In this document: piece by piece, positions 1 to 8,196 of the stretch
Layout of the letters: each line of letters begins with the position of its first letter
How positions within the stretch are numbered: position 1 is the stretch's first letter
Source of the DNA: Acinetobacter sp. ANC 5054
GTDB taxonomy: Bacteria; Pseudomonadota; Gammaproteobacteria; Pseudomonadales; Moraxellaceae
Length of the DNA stretch: 64,000 nt
Assembly: GCF_002135295.1 (NCBI RefSeq)
Contig: NZ_NEGG01000003.1
Location: 1 to 64,000, forward strand
Direction: 5' to 3'
Notes under the pieces: model-generated
Seen by the model: the letters and a program-made list of their open reading frames with translations, nothing else
Database searches by the model: none
Told to the model about the DNA's origin: nothing
Position numbers and translations under genes: made by a program

Positions 1-491
1 TTTTGCAAAGCATCTGTACGTGCCATTACAACAAAATTTGAGTCAGTCTTTGCATCTACCGCAGATTTAATACGGTCAACCATTTCTTGTTGTGAAACGA
101 TTTCTTTATTTGGACGGTGACCACATCGTTTTTGTGCCACTTGGTCTTCAATATGTACGGCTGCCGCGCCAGCTGCAATCATTTGTTTCACAGAACGTGC
201 AATGTTAAACGCACCACCCCAACCAGTATCAATATCCACTAAAAGTGGTGTATCAACACGCTCAGTAATACGACGCACATCTTCAAGTACATTGTCTAGA
301 CTGGTCATACCCAAGTCAGGTAAACCGTATGAATAGTTCGCAACACCTGCACCAGATAAATAAATTGCTTTATAGCCAACTTCTTTGGCCATCATCGCGG
401 CATAGGCATTTACCGTCCCAATGATTTGTAATGGTTTTTCTACTTCCAGTGCTTGTCTAAATCTTAAGCCTGCAGATGTTTGTTGTGTCAT
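1..491 (-). CDS. prpB: Methylisocitrate lyase (PrpB), N-terminal part, runs off the left edge
   Basis: The minus-strand frame starts at ATG 491 ([15 protein letters not shown]) and is open to base 1, so about 163 N-terminal residues are present. PrpB splits 2-methylisocitrate into pyruvate and succinate in the methylcitrate cycle of propionate breakdown. The visible part carries the isocitrate-lyase/PEP-mutase barrel features: the stretch [19 protein letters not shown], a DIDTGWGG metal/substrate motif, and HIEDQ followed by [12 protein letters not shown] with the catalytic-loop KRCGH cysteine. Related enzymes of the superfamily (carboxyphosphonoenolpyruvate mutase) share the fold, but the KRCGH loop favours a methylisocitrate lyase. 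The rest of a prp operon would lie to the left. A TetR gene is divergent, 237 bp away. Confidence 0.9.
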   Translation of the reverse strand, partial: MTQQTSAGLRFRQALEVEKPLQIIGTVNAYAAMMAKEVGYKAIYLSGAGVANYSYGLPDLGMTSLDNVLEDVRRITERVDTPLLVDIDTGWGGAFNIARSVKQMIAAGAAAVHIEDQVAQKRCGHRPNKEIVSQQEMVDRIKSAVDAKTDSNFVVMARTDALQ

Positions 492-622
492 ATTCCTTTC
501 CACGGCATTACTATAATTTTCGAAATTCGAGTATATCCATATTTCTTTTCAACTCTATGGCTTCGTAGGATAAAAACTCTAAAACTTTAGTCACACAATT
601 CAATATTCACATTTTGTTTATT

Positions 623-640
623 ATTCTTTAGTCAAAGAAT
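623..640. promoter_or_regulatory. Perfect 7-bp inverted repeat, candidate operator
   Basis: In the divergent prpB/tetR spacer, ATTCTTT (623-629) and AAAGAAT (634-640) form a perfect dyad around AGTC. Its size and position between a TetR-family gene and its divergent neighbour would fit a repressor operator. This is inference from symmetry and location only. Confidence 0.3.
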
Positions 641-678
641 AGCTATTTTTTTCCAAATAAGAAAACGGCACTTATTTT

Positions 679-687
679 TGATATAAT
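679..687 (+). promoter_or_regulatory. Extended -10 promoter element for the TetR gene
   Basis: TGATATAAT at 679-687 is an extended -10 box (TGn plus a consensus TATAAT) 41 bp before the ATG at 729. No good -35 is seen at the usual distance, which an extended -10 can tolerate. Confidence 0.45.
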
Positions 688-728
688 CATTCTCAGATAT
701 CCATTTTTTTGTTGAAAATTATCATTTT

Positions 729-1376
729 ATGCAAAATTTAGCGCACATTGAACCTCTCGGCCTGCCACAAACTCGGCGCGGGCATGAGCGTTGTGTTGCG
801 TTATTGGAAAGTGCGACCGAGTTATTTTTAAAGCGTGGTTTTGAAGCTGTTTCACTGGACGATATTGTGAATCATGCAGGTGGATCGAAGGCGTCAATCT
901 ATAAATATTTTGGAAATAAAGACGGCTTATTTAAAGCCATTTGTGATTATCGTCGCAGCTTATTTTTTAAAGATATTTGCCTACCTTTTAATGTCAATGA
1001 AAATACCGACATTCGCGCCTACCTCATTCGCACATTGCTAAATTTTCATCAACATATCGTTATGCCCGAAAATGCCGCCTTTATGCGTTTAATTTTTGAG
1101 CAAACTGGACGCAACCCTGATATTGCCCAATATATTCATGAACAGGGTCCGAAACATATACAAAATGTAATCGCAGAAATTTTAACGCAAGCACATGAAC
1201 ATGGTTTGATTTATTGTGATAATCCGCTATTTTCCGCACAATTCTATTTTGGAATATTAAGAAATTTGGAGTGGCGTATTTTGATGGGGATTTACGATCC
1301 CAAAAATGATCAAGAAACAGACAAATACATCACATATTGTGTAGATCGCTTTTTAGAAGGTCACCAAAAGCGCTAG
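729..1376 (+). CDS. TetR/AcrR-family transcriptional regulator
   Basis: This 215-residue protein has an N-terminal TetR helix-turn-helix at about residues 24-70 (ESATELFLKRGFEAVSLDDI, then GGSKASIYKYFGNKDGLF with the signature IYKYFxxKDGLF recognition helix). A helical ligand/dimer domain of the AefR-like C-terminal type follows (NFHQHIVMPENAAFMRLIF). It should act as a cytoplasmic homodimeric repressor. It is divergent from prpB and 115 bp upstream of argF, so it may control prpB, itself, or something elsewhere; the sequence does not decide. Propionate operons are often run by GntR- or Fis-type regulators, so a TetR neighbour is not proof of a link. The ATG at 729 has no clear Shine-Dalgarno sequence, but no better start lies before the HTH. 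Confidence 0.85.
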   Translation: MQNLAHIEPLGLPQTRRGHERCVALLESATELFLKRGFEAVSLDDIVNHAGGSKASIYKYFGNKDGLFKAICDYRRSLFFKDICLPFNVNENTDIRAYLIRTLLNFHQHIVMPENAAFMRLIFEQTGRNPDIAQYIHEQGPKHIQNVIAEILTQAHEHGLIYCDNPLFSAQFYFGILRNLEWRILMGIYDPKNDQETDKYITYCVDRFLEGHQKR

Positions 1377-1491
1377 TTTTTTTGCATTTTTGCATTTATT
1401 TAGTATAGAGTATTCGATTCTCCTTTTCTTTTAACCAACCAACAACTAATTGTTGTTTATTTTTTGATTCAGCAATTATTGTGGAGTAATC

Positions 1492-2412
1492 ATGGCTCTG
1501 CGTCACTTTCTTACCTTACGCGATCTATCGACTTTAGAACTTAACCAAATTGTGCAGCGCGGAATTGAACTTAAGCGCAAACAACATAACAATGAAGTTT
1601 TCCAACCTTTTGTTGGCAAAGTCATGGGAATGATTTTTGAAAAATCGAGTACCCGTACCCGTGTATCGTTTGAAGCAGGTATGAGTCAGTTTGGTGGTAG
1701 TGCAATTTTCCTTTCTTCACGCGACTCACAATTAGGTCGTGGTGAACCTGTAGAAGATTCTGCACGCGTAATTTCAAGCATGCTTGATATTGTGATGATT
1801 CGTACTTTTGGTCACGACATTGTTGAACGTTTTGCCTCTTATTCAAAAGTTCCTGTAATCAATGCATTAACTGACGATCACCACCCTTGTCAACTCCTTG
1901 CTGACGTGCAAACTTTTGTTGAACACCGTGGTTCAATCGAAGGCAAAACCGTTGCTTGGATTGGTGATGGCAACAATATGTGTAATTCATATATTGAAGC
2001 AGCACACATGTGGGGCTTTAAACTTAAAATTGCATCACCTAAAGGTTACGAACCAAAAGCTGAATTCCTAGCTGAGTTTGCTCATTGTGCTGAGCTTGTT
2101 AGCTCTGCTGAAGATGCTGCTGTAAATGCCGACCTTATCGTAACTGATGTTTGGGCAAGTATGGGCCAAGAAGAAGAGCAAAAAATTCGCGAAAAAGCGT
2201 TTGCTGATTATCAAGTAAATGAACGCTTGATGGATTTAGCGCACGAAGATTGCCTATTTATGCATTGCTTACCAGCACACCGCGGTGAAGAAATATCTGA
2301 AAACATGCTTGACCATAAAAATGCTGTCGTTTGGGATGAAGCTGAAAACCGCTTACATGCACAAAAAGCATTGGTTGAGTTCTTGATTAACGAAAATCTT
2401 AAAAAAGACTAA
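1492..2412 (+). CDS. argF: Ornithine carbamoyltransferase
   Basis: ArgF transfers the carbamoyl group of carbamoyl phosphate to ornithine, giving citrulline, the sixth step of arginine synthesis (cytosolic trimer). The 306-residue length is standard for the anabolic enzyme. Visible motifs are the carbamoyl-phosphate loop STRTR at 53-57, HPCQ at 131-134, the ornithine-binding SMG loop in DVWASMG around 219-225, and the catalytic cysteine loop HCLPAHRG at 258-265. A GGAG-type ribosome site (gtggagtaatc) precedes the ATG. It is a single-gene unit closed by a strong terminator at 2433. Another arginine gene, argC, lies at 8.2 kb but is not in the same operon. Confidence 0.97.
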   Translation: MALRHFLTLRDLSTLELNQIVQRGIELKRKQHNNEVFQPFVGKVMGMIFEKSSTRTRVSFEAGMSQFGGSAIFLSSRDSQLGRGEPVEDSARVISSMLDIVMIRTFGHDIVERFASYSKVPVINALTDDHHPCQLLADVQTFVEHRGSIEGKTVAWIGDGNNMCNSYIEAAHMWGFKLKIASPKGYEPKAEFLAEFAHCAELVSSAEDAAVNADLIVTDVWASMGQEEEQKIREKAFADYQVNERLMDLAHEDCLFMHCLPAHRGEEISENMLDHKNAVVWDEAENRLHAQKALVEFLINENLKKD

Positions 2413-2432
2413 GTTTTTACTTAGACAATTAG

Positions 2433-2457
2433 AGCACCTTCGGGTGCTTTTTTTGTT
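2433..2457 (+). terminator. Rho-independent terminator of argF
   Basis: AGCACC (2433-2438), a TTCG tetraloop and GGTGCT (2443-2448) run into a T-rich tract. Confidence 0.9.
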
Positions 2458-2500
2458 TTTGCATGCTTTAATAAAACCATAACTTTTATAAGTGATTTAT

Positions 2501-2977
2501 ATGATGCAAATTAAAAAATACTGCTTATTTTTAGCTTCTATAGGGCTGAGTTCAATCGTCACTGCTGCGCAACCAACGGAGCTAGATAATTATTTGGTGA
2601 AAAAAGACATTTTGGATTCATCATTTAAAATTAAAAATACGACTGCTTTAAATGAAATACTTTCTGCAATTAGTGAAGAAGATTCACGCACACTTCCCTT
2701 TCAAGTCGATCAAAATATGTTGATGGAAAAAATGCAAGTTTCCGCAAATAAAGTTGAAATTGAAGGCATTATTACAACTCCAGATTTTGCTCAATTTGCT
2801 GAGTCTGTTGGTCAGCAAAAAGTGAAACAACTCATTAAGAATAACTCATTACAAAATTGCGCTTTATTATTTGAACATCAATTTCAACGTAACAATCCAT
2901 ATAGCGTAAATTTAAAACTTATGTCTACGGATCAGGTTTATTCTTTCAGTATTAAAAATAGTGAATGTAAATTCTAA
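2501..2977 (+). CDS. Small secreted protein of unknown function
   Basis: This is a 158-residue protein if started at ATG 2501 (a GTG at 2492 is also in frame). The N-terminus MMQIKKYCLFLASIGLSSIV is a clear signal peptide, with likely cleavage near VTA/AQP, so the mature protein is probably periplasmic. The rest is mostly polar, with two cysteines (in QNCALLF and SECKF at the very C-terminus) that could form a disulfide. No family was recognised. It sits alone between two terminators. The signal peptide and closed transcription unit make it a believable gene, but no role can be given. Confidence 0.7.
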   Translation: MMQIKKYCLFLASIGLSSIVTAAQPTELDNYLVKKDILDSSFKIKNTTALNEILSAISEEDSRTLPFQVDQNMLMEKMQVSANKVEIEGIITTPDFAQFAESVGQQKVKQLIKNNSLQNCALLFEHQFQRNNPYSVNLKLMSTDQVYSFSIKNSECKF

Positions 2978-2999
2978 AATTCAGTTAAGATAATTCAAA

Positions 3000-3022
3000 A
3001 ACCTCTATCTAGAGGTTTTTTA
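3000..3022 (+). terminator. Terminator of the secreted-protein gene
   Basis: AACCTCT (3000-3006), an ATCT loop and AGAGGTT (3011-3017) are followed by a T run, 22 bp after the stop at 2977. Confidence 0.8.
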
Positions 3023-3037
3023 TATTTCCAGAATCTA

Positions 3038-3285
3038 GGGTCTGTTGACAATTCGTCTATATTTTCAACAGTAAGTGTCTTTAGACAGTACATAGCGCAA
3101 TCTTTGATAATTGAGTCCTTCAAAATAATGAGTTTGCAACAATGGAATAGCAAAACACACTAATCATCAACTGCGCCTTGCACTGTAAACAAAGCATTGC
3201 TTTTTTTTGCTGAGCTTATGGCTAAAATAATCTCGCAAACAAATGGACGAAGAGTCGCATCAAAATTAGACACTTTAAATGGGTT
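3038..3285. mobile_element. Possible decayed insertion-sequence end and flank
   Basis: The 2978-3313 gap holds no intact gene. After the terminator, GGGTCTGTTGACAATT (3038-3053) resembles, from memory, terminal inverted repeats of IS5-like elements. On the minus strand a roughly 41-codon stretch free of stops (3285 down to a TAG at 3160-3162, ending FTVQGAVDD) looks protein-like in composition. No transposase, matching second end or target duplication was found, so a transposon origin is only a suggestion. Confidence 0.25.
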
Positions 3286-3313
3286 CTAACAAAGTCATTA
3301 CGCATAATCGCCA

Positions 3314-3865
3314 TTAAGTTAGTGGTATCAGGTCTAATAAGTGAGTGTAAATTACTTCAGCTATGTTTTCTGGATTATCATTCGTTAAGATTTTTTTACA
3401 CTTAAAATCTATAAAAATTGGAAACCGGCTTCTAATTTTTTTCTCTTCTTTTTCTATAGAGCTATCTAAATATGATCTTTTGAGTTGTCTACGTATAATT
3501 TCTTTAGTGCAACTTTCAATTTCTAATGATGGTATCAATAAAAATGTAAAAGGATTTGACTCTATTTCTTGTCTTATTTTTTTATAGCTAGGACAAATAT
3601 CTATTTGATAAGTCATGAATCCAGATGAGCAAACAATTATATTTAATCTGGTTGGATCAAGAGATTCTCTAATTTTAAGGTATAATTGAATATTTCTAAT
3701 AGCATATCCACTATAACTATTTTTATTGATATATTGAGAAATATTACCTTCCGCAGTGAGGAAACATTGATCTAAATCATGATAGCTGACACCTATTTTT
3801 TGCGCTAAGTGAATTGCTGTCGTAGTCTTTCCTGCGCCACCTGGCCCAATAAAATGGATAATCAT
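3314..3865 (-). CDS. P-loop NTPase resembling shikimate kinase (accessory gene)
   Basis: This 183-residue protein opens with an ideal Walker A loop, MIIHFIGPGGAGKTT (GPGGAGKT at 7-14), then HLAQKIG and an LDQ stretch where shikimate kinases bind substrate (D-L-D). A positively charged lid-like segment follows (IIRRQLKRSY, about 123-132), the region used by small-molecule kinases of the AAA-like/AroK fold. It is therefore probably a phosphotransferase acting on a small molecule or nucleic acid. Substrate-binding residues of a true AroK are not convincingly present, so I do not call it shikimate kinase. Codon use is markedly more AT-rich than its neighbours and it lies beside a possible IS scar, so it is probably horizontally acquired. 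Confidence 0.7.
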   Translation of the reverse strand: MIIHFIGPGGAGKTTTAIHLAQKIGVSYHDLDQCFLTAEGNISQYINKNSYSGYAIRNIQLYLKIRESLDPTRLNIIVCSSGFMTYQIDICPSYKKIRQEIESNPFTFLLIPSLEIESCTKEIIRRQLKRSYLDSSIEKEEKKIRSRFPIFIDFKCKKILTNDNPENIAEVIYTHLLDLIPLT

Positions 3866-4212
3866 AAAATCTCTAGTTCAGAATATTAAAAATTCTAAAA
3901 TTAACATAATAGACGCTATACTAATGGTTTATTTTATTCATTATAAATCAATATATTAACAACATGAAAGCTATCTCACTATTGGGTGGGCTTTTCCTTG
4001 ATATTCCATGTTTCACGCTAACTTATTGATTATTGTTCCACGATTTTATGTTAAATCATTTAATTCTATAGCTGAAAAAAATGTTTAGATAAAATAAGAA
4101 TAGACATTCAAGTAGTTATTGATTTTGCACCTACAAATCAATCTACTTATGAAATGTAAACAATCCCATTGTTTCCAAGGTGACTTCATAAAGTTTCACT
4201 TAAAAATCTTAT
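3866..4212. other. AT-rich intergenic stretch without a recognisable gene
   Basis: About 350 bp separate the kinase-like gene from ynfA. Both strands are full of stops. The only short frame (ATG 3964, about 20 codons) has no supporting features. It presumably includes the promoter of the minus-strand kinase-like gene, but no convincing -10/-35 pair was found. Confidence 0.4.
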
Positions 4213-4566
4213 TTATCGAATCAAACCTTGTGGCTGTAAGATAATAATTGCCGCCCCGACCAATACAACAGCCCCACCCAACATATCCCAACGGGTTAAA
4301 CTGACTTGATCAACAAAACGTAGCCACATGAGTGCTGTAAAAATATAAATGCCACCATAGGCTGCATAGATACGCCCAGAAGCTGCTGGGTGTAAGGTCA
4401 ACAACCATACAAATACTGCTAATGCCAAGGCTGTCGGAATCCACAACCAATGGGATTTATGCTGATTTAAAATTAGATAAGGGAAATAACAACCTAAAAT
4501 TTCCATTACGGCGGTTATGAAAAATAAAATGAAAGTGGTAATTACTTTGCTGAAATGAATATCCAT
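4213..4566 (-). CDS. ynfA: YnfA/UPF0060-family small membrane protein
   Basis: This is a 117-residue inner-membrane protein with four predicted membrane spans: about 8-28 ([20 protein letters not shown]), 41-58, 66-86 and 92-112. Family hallmarks are the E-I-x-G-C-Y segment in the first span, the [17 protein letters not shown] block in the middle and WLRFVD before the last span. The fold resembles small multidrug-resistance transporters, and some homologues have been tied to drug efflux, but the physiological substrate is unsettled. It is transcribed toward the kinase-like gene and follows clpA on the same strand after a terminator, so it is probably a separate unit. Confidence 0.9.
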   Translation of the reverse strand: MDIHFSKVITTFILFFITAVMEILGCYFPYLILNQHKSHWLWIPTALALAVFVWLLTLHPAASGRIYAAYGGIYIFTALMWLRFVDQVSLTRWDMLGGAVVLVGAAIIILQPQGLIR

Positions 4567-4598
4567 ACGCTATGAATCACTGGATTTAAAATGTTGAA

Positions 4599-4630
4599 TA
4601 AAAAAATAACCCGTGATTACACGGGTTATT
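4599..4630 (-). terminator. Terminator of clpA
   Basis: AATAACCCGTG (4605-4615), loop ATTA and CACGGGTTATT (4620-4630) form an 11-bp stem. Read on the minus strand the stem is followed by a U run (A tract 4599-4606). Confidence 0.9.
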
Positions 4631-4647
4631 TCAAATTAGGATATCAA

Positions 4648-6924
4648 TTAAGCAGGTTCTGCTGTTTGATCTTCAAAGACTTCTAGTTTAAGACCCACAG
4701 CTTTGCCATTTTCCTTTTTCACAGAAACTGCAACGTTACCACCATGTTCCGCCAACTCACCAAATAAAATCATTTCGGCAAGCGGTTTCTTCAGATGTTC
4801 TTGGATCAGACGTTGCATTGGGCGTGCACCCATTAATCGGTCATAGCCTTGCTCTGCCATCCATTCACGCGCATCTTGATCAACTTCGAGAATGACTTTT
4901 TTGTCATCGAGTTGAGCTTGAAGCTCTGTTAAGAACTTATCGACCACACTTTCAATAACCGTCGTTGGTAATGCTTTGAATTGAATCACGCCATCTAAAC
5001 GGTTGCGGAATTCAGGCGAGAATGCTTTTTTCATTGCTTCCTGATTGTCATTGCTATTGTCTTGCTCTTTAAAACCAATGCTGACACGTGAAATACTTTC
5101 CGCACCAATGTTAGTCGTTAAAACAAGAACAACATTGCGGAAATCTGACTTACGACCATTATTATCAGTCAATGAGCCATGATCCATAATTTGCAATAAC
5201 AAATTGAATACATCAGGATGCGCTTTTTCAATTTCATCGAGTAGTAAGACACAATGCGGATTTTTATGAATCGCATCGGTGAGCAAACCACCTTGATCGA
5301 AACCAACATAACCCGGAGGTGCACCAATCAAGCGAGATACCGCATGACGCTCCATGTATTCAGACATATCGAAACGCACCAGCTCAACACCTAACAGTTT
5401 GGCAAGCTGCTTGGTCACTTCAGTTTTACCAACACCTGTCGGGCCAGCAAATACAAAATTACCCACTGGTTTATCAGGTGCTTTCAAGCCTGCACGAGAC
5501 AGTTTGATTGCAGAAGCAAGCGCTTCAATGGCTTCATCCTGACCAAATACTACACGTTTCAAATCACGCTCAAGATTTTCCAGAACGCTCTTATCATCTT
5601 TAGACACTGTTTTTGGTGGAATACGCGCAATTTTCGAAACAATATCTTCAATATTTTCTACTGAAATCACTGTATCGTCTTGCTCAGCTTTTAAACGACG
5701 CTGTGCACCTGCTTCATCAATTACATCAATCGCTTTATCTGGCAAGAAACGATCATTAATAAATTTCGCAGAAAGCTCTACCGCAGAAACTAAAGCTTGA
5801 TCTTCGTATTTTACGTGATGGAAATCTTCAAATTTCGATTTTAGACCACGAAGAATATCAATAGTTTCAGAAATAGATGGTTCATTCACATCGATCTTTT
5901 GGAAACGACGAGATAAAGCATGATCTTTTTCAAAAACTTGGCGATATTCTTGGAAGGTTGTTGAACCGATGCAGCGAAGTGATCCATTTGCCAAAGCAGG
6001 TTTAATCAAATTTGACGCATCCATTGTGCTACCCATACTTGAGCCAGCACCAATGATCATGTGTATTTCATCAATGAATAAAATCGCTTCAGGTTTTTTC
6101 TTCAACGCATTTAAAAGTTGTTTTAAACGTTTTTCGAAATCACCGCGGTATTTTGTACCCGCAACCAATGCACCAATATCTAAACTAAACACTTCAGCAT
6201 TTTCTAAAGGTTTTGGCGCTTTACCATTCACAATTAACCACGCCAGACCTTCAGCAATTGAAGTTTTACCTACGCCCGGATCACCCACCAACAGCGGGTT
6301 ATTTTTACGACGACGGCAAAGGATTTGTGCTGTACGCTCAATTTCTTTTTCACGCCCAATTAAAGGATCAGTTTTACCTTTTTGTGCTTCTGAATTTAAA
6401 TTGGTTGTGTATAGTTCCAAAGGTCCTGCGTTTGAAGAAGACGTTGTTTCGCCATCAAGCTCTTCAATTTCTTCTTCTGCTTGTACTTCATCTTTACGTG
6501 TTCCGTGTGACAAGTATTGAGTTAATGTCAAACGGTTGATTTGATGACGTTTAAGCAGGTATACAGCAAACGAATCTCGTTCTGAGTACATTGCAACCAA
6601 AATGTCCGCACCTTCTACAGTACGGTCATTACCACTGGATTGCACATGGAAAATTGCACGTTGCAAAATACGATCAAAACTTTCAGTCGGGTGTGGAGCT
6701 TGATCGCTATTTTCTGCAAGTTTTGGGGTATGTTGTTCGACGTATTCTTCAAGTTCCTTACGGAGTACAATAATGTCTGCACCGCATGCTTTTAATGCAT
6801 TTACAGCGGAGTCGTTGTCGAGTAGAGCCAATAATAAATGTTCAACCGTCAAAAACTCATGTCTCTTTTGACGAGCCATGCTGACAGCCAAACGTAATGA
6901 TACTTCTAATTGACGACTGAGCAT
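4648..6924 (-). CDS. clpA: ATP-dependent Clp protease ATP-binding subunit ClpA
   Basis: ClpA is the hexameric AAA+ unfoldase that feeds proteins, including N-degron substrates handed over by ClpS, into the ClpP peptidase. The 758-residue length is standard. Domains in order: an N-terminal Clp repeat domain (about 1-145, opening MLSRQLEVSLRLAV), then a first AAA module with Walker A GDPGVGKT at 214-221 and Walker B ILFIDEIH near 280. The second module has Walker A GPTGVGKTE near 495 and VLLLDEIEKAHP. The IGF tripeptide in RVSIGFKEQ matches the ClpP-docking loop. It starts 12 bp after the clpS stop, the usual clpS-clpA operon arrangement. No clpP is in the window. Confidence 0.97.
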   Translation of the reverse strand: MLSRQLEVSLRLAVSMARQKRHEFLTVEHLLLALLDNDSAVNALKACGADIIVLRKELEEYVEQHTPKLAENSDQAPHPTESFDRILQRAIFHVQSSGNDRTVEGADILVAMYSERDSFAVYLLKRHQINRLTLTQYLSHGTRKDEVQAEEEIEELDGETTSSSNAGPLELYTTNLNSEAQKGKTDPLIGREKEIERTAQILCRRRKNNPLLVGDPGVGKTSIAEGLAWLIVNGKAPKPLENAEVFSLDIGALVAGTKYRGDFEKRLKQLLNALKKKPEAILFIDEIHMIIGAGSSMGSTMDASNLIKPALANGSLRCIGSTTFQEYRQVFEKDHALSRRFQKIDVNEPSISETIDILRGLKSKFEDFHHVKYEDQALVSAVELSAKFINDRFLPDKAIDVIDEAGAQRRLKAEQDDTVISVENIEDIVSKIARIPPKTVSKDDKSVLENLERDLKRVVFGQDEAIEALASAIKLSRAGLKAPDKPVGNFVFAGPTGVGKTEVTKQLAKLLGVELVRFDMSEYMERHAVSRLIGAPPGYVGFDQGGLLTDAIHKNPHCVLLLDEIEKAHPDVFNLLLQIMDHGSLTDNNGRKSDFRNVVLVLTTNIGAESISRVSIGFKEQDNSNDNQEAMKKAFSPEFRNRLDGVIQFKALPTTVIESVVDKFLTELQAQLDDKKVILEVDQDAREWMAEQGYDRLMGARPMQRLIQEHLKKPLAEMILFGELAEHGGNVAVSVKKENGKAVGLKLEVFEDQTAEPA

Positions 6925-6936
6925 GTAATCCCCTTA

Positions 6937-7362
6937 TTAATCTTTTGGCTCAATCTGGCAAAGTAATGGATGACTTTGTGATCGAGCGTAATTATTGACT
7001 TGGTTTGCTTTAGTCTCCGCAATGTCCCGCGGATAAACCCCTGCAACACCCTTTCCTTCATAATGTACAGTTAGCATTACTTGAGTGGCTTGGTCAAGAT
7101 TCAAAGCAAAGTATTGTTGTAAAATTTCAATTACAAAGTCCATTGGGGTGTAATCATCGTTCATTAATACGACAGCATACATTGGAGGGCGTTTTAACTC
7201 AGGTGGTGCAGTCAATACCTGAATGTCAGCATCACCATCATCCTGCGTACCTTGGCTGAGAGTCGGGTTTAGATGCCAGTCCACTAAACCTGATTGGTAA
7301 AATGAATTTTTAATGTCAGATAAACACGTTTGACGCTTATTGGTTCGCATAGGATTTTGCAT
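6937..7362 (-). CDS. clpS: ATP-dependent Clp protease adaptor ClpS
   Basis: ClpS binds proteins with N-terminal Leu, Phe, Tyr or Trp and delivers them to ClpA. The conserved core starts around residue 55 with [19 protein letters not shown], including the N-D-D-Y substrate-pocket signature, and continues with the hydrophobic helix and the [11 protein letters not shown] block. At 141 residues it is longer than the roughly 106-residue E. coli protein because of an N-terminal extension of some 35 residues; an internal ATG at codon 5 is also possible. It sits 6 bp after the preceding membrane-protein gene and 12 bp before clpA, so all three are probably co-transcribed. Confidence 0.95.
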   Translation of the reverse strand: MQNPMRTNKRQTCLSDIKNSFYQSGLVDWHLNPTLSQGTQDDGDADIQVLTAPPELKRPPMYAVVLMNDDYTPMDFVIEILQQYFALNLDQATQVMLTVHYEGKGVAGVYPRDIAETKANQVNNYARSQSHPLLCQIEPKD

Positions 7363-7368
7363 TCACAC

Positions 7369-8124
7369 TTAGTTTGCACTTGCTTCAGTTTGAGGAATTT
7401 CTGAAAGGAAGGCAGATTGATTTTCAACAGGCTGACCTTTAGACCAGCTAAAACGACGTATAACTGGCTTGCTACCAGATAGTCGAACTTCAATAAAGTC
7501 TGGGTTAAAGCCTTTAGGCATTGTCCAACGTCCAGTTAGGCGCTCGCTTTCCGTAAAATTAAAGTTTTTGTCTTCTAATGGCACGGATAAAACTTCAGTA
7601 CCTTTGATTAAGCGAAGTTCAATACTTCCCGAAGCGGTACTTTTTGAAGGACTAACTTGCACAAGATCCAGTTGGTATTCAAAGGCATTTTCTGGCAAAG
7701 GTTTAATCGCGAGATGTTGCACTGCCAATGGCATACCACCACGCTGACGTAGTACTTCGCGGTATAGCACACCTAAATTGCCTGTTAATTCTTGCTCATC
7801 ACGTGCTTTATTTACTGCCACATACAAATCATTTGAATTACTGACAGCAACATCACGCTCTTGAATAGCAGTGTTCAAATTTTTATTTAATGCTGCAAGT
7901 TCAGTTTTTTGCTTTTGCACAACATCTACAAGCTGTTCTGCATCTGCATCATAACCAACTACCGTTAAACCTTGTCGATGCCCAATACTATATCCAAGCA
8001 AGCCGCTGCTCAGTGCCAGTACAACCGCACCAATTGCCAGTGGCATATTCGTCTTCATAAAAGGCGTCTTTTCACTGTGTTCAGGCTGTGACGTGATATT
8101 TGATTCTGTATTCGACATCGTCAT
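7369..8124 (-). CDS. Membrane-anchored coiled-coil protein upstream of clpS (DUF6776-like)
   Basis: This 251-residue protein of unknown function has a cytoplasmic N-terminus, one membrane span at about 28-48 (MPLAIGAVVLALSSGLLGYS), then a heptad-like helical segment (about 58-110, VVQKQKTELAALNKNLNTAI). A C-terminal beta-rich domain contains RLTGRWTMPKGFNPDFIEVR. This layout fits an inner-membrane protein with a periplasmic domain, and I associate it from memory with DUF6776. Its stop is 6 bp from the clpS start, implying translational coupling and possibly shared regulation with the N-degron machinery. A perfect palindrome lies just upstream. The function is not known to me. Confidence 0.75.
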   Translation of the reverse strand: MTMSNTESNITSQPEHSEKTPFMKTNMPLAIGAVVLALSSGLLGYSIGHRQGLTVVGYDADAEQLVDVVQKQKTELAALNKNLNTAIQERDVAVSNSNDLYVAVNKARDEQELTGNLGVLYREVLRQRGGMPLAVQHLAIKPLPENAFEYQLDLVQVSPSKSTASGSIELRLIKGTEVLSVPLEDKNFNFTESERLTGRWTMPKGFNPDFIEVRLSGSKPVIRRFSWSKGQPVENQSAFLSEIPQTEASAN

Positions 8125-8146
8125 CTCTTATTTGAATTGATTCAAG

Positions 8147-8178
8147 ACACACATTTAAATCCAGATTTAAATGTGTGT
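8147..8178. repeat. Perfect 14-bp inverted repeat between argC and the next gene
   Basis: ACACACATTTAAAT (8147-8160) and ATTTAAATGTGTGT (8165-8178) are exact inverted copies around CCAG. No U tract follows on either strand, so it is not a standard terminator. It lies 18 bp after the argC stop and 22 bp before the next start. Confidence 0.85.
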
Positions 8179-8196
8179 GAAGTCTAAAAACGTTTC

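Noticed and set aside
5969..6520. Long plus-strand reading frame (183 codons) inside clpA
   Set aside because: It is antisense to the highly conserved AAA region of clpA, has no ribosome site, and reads as a shadow of it.
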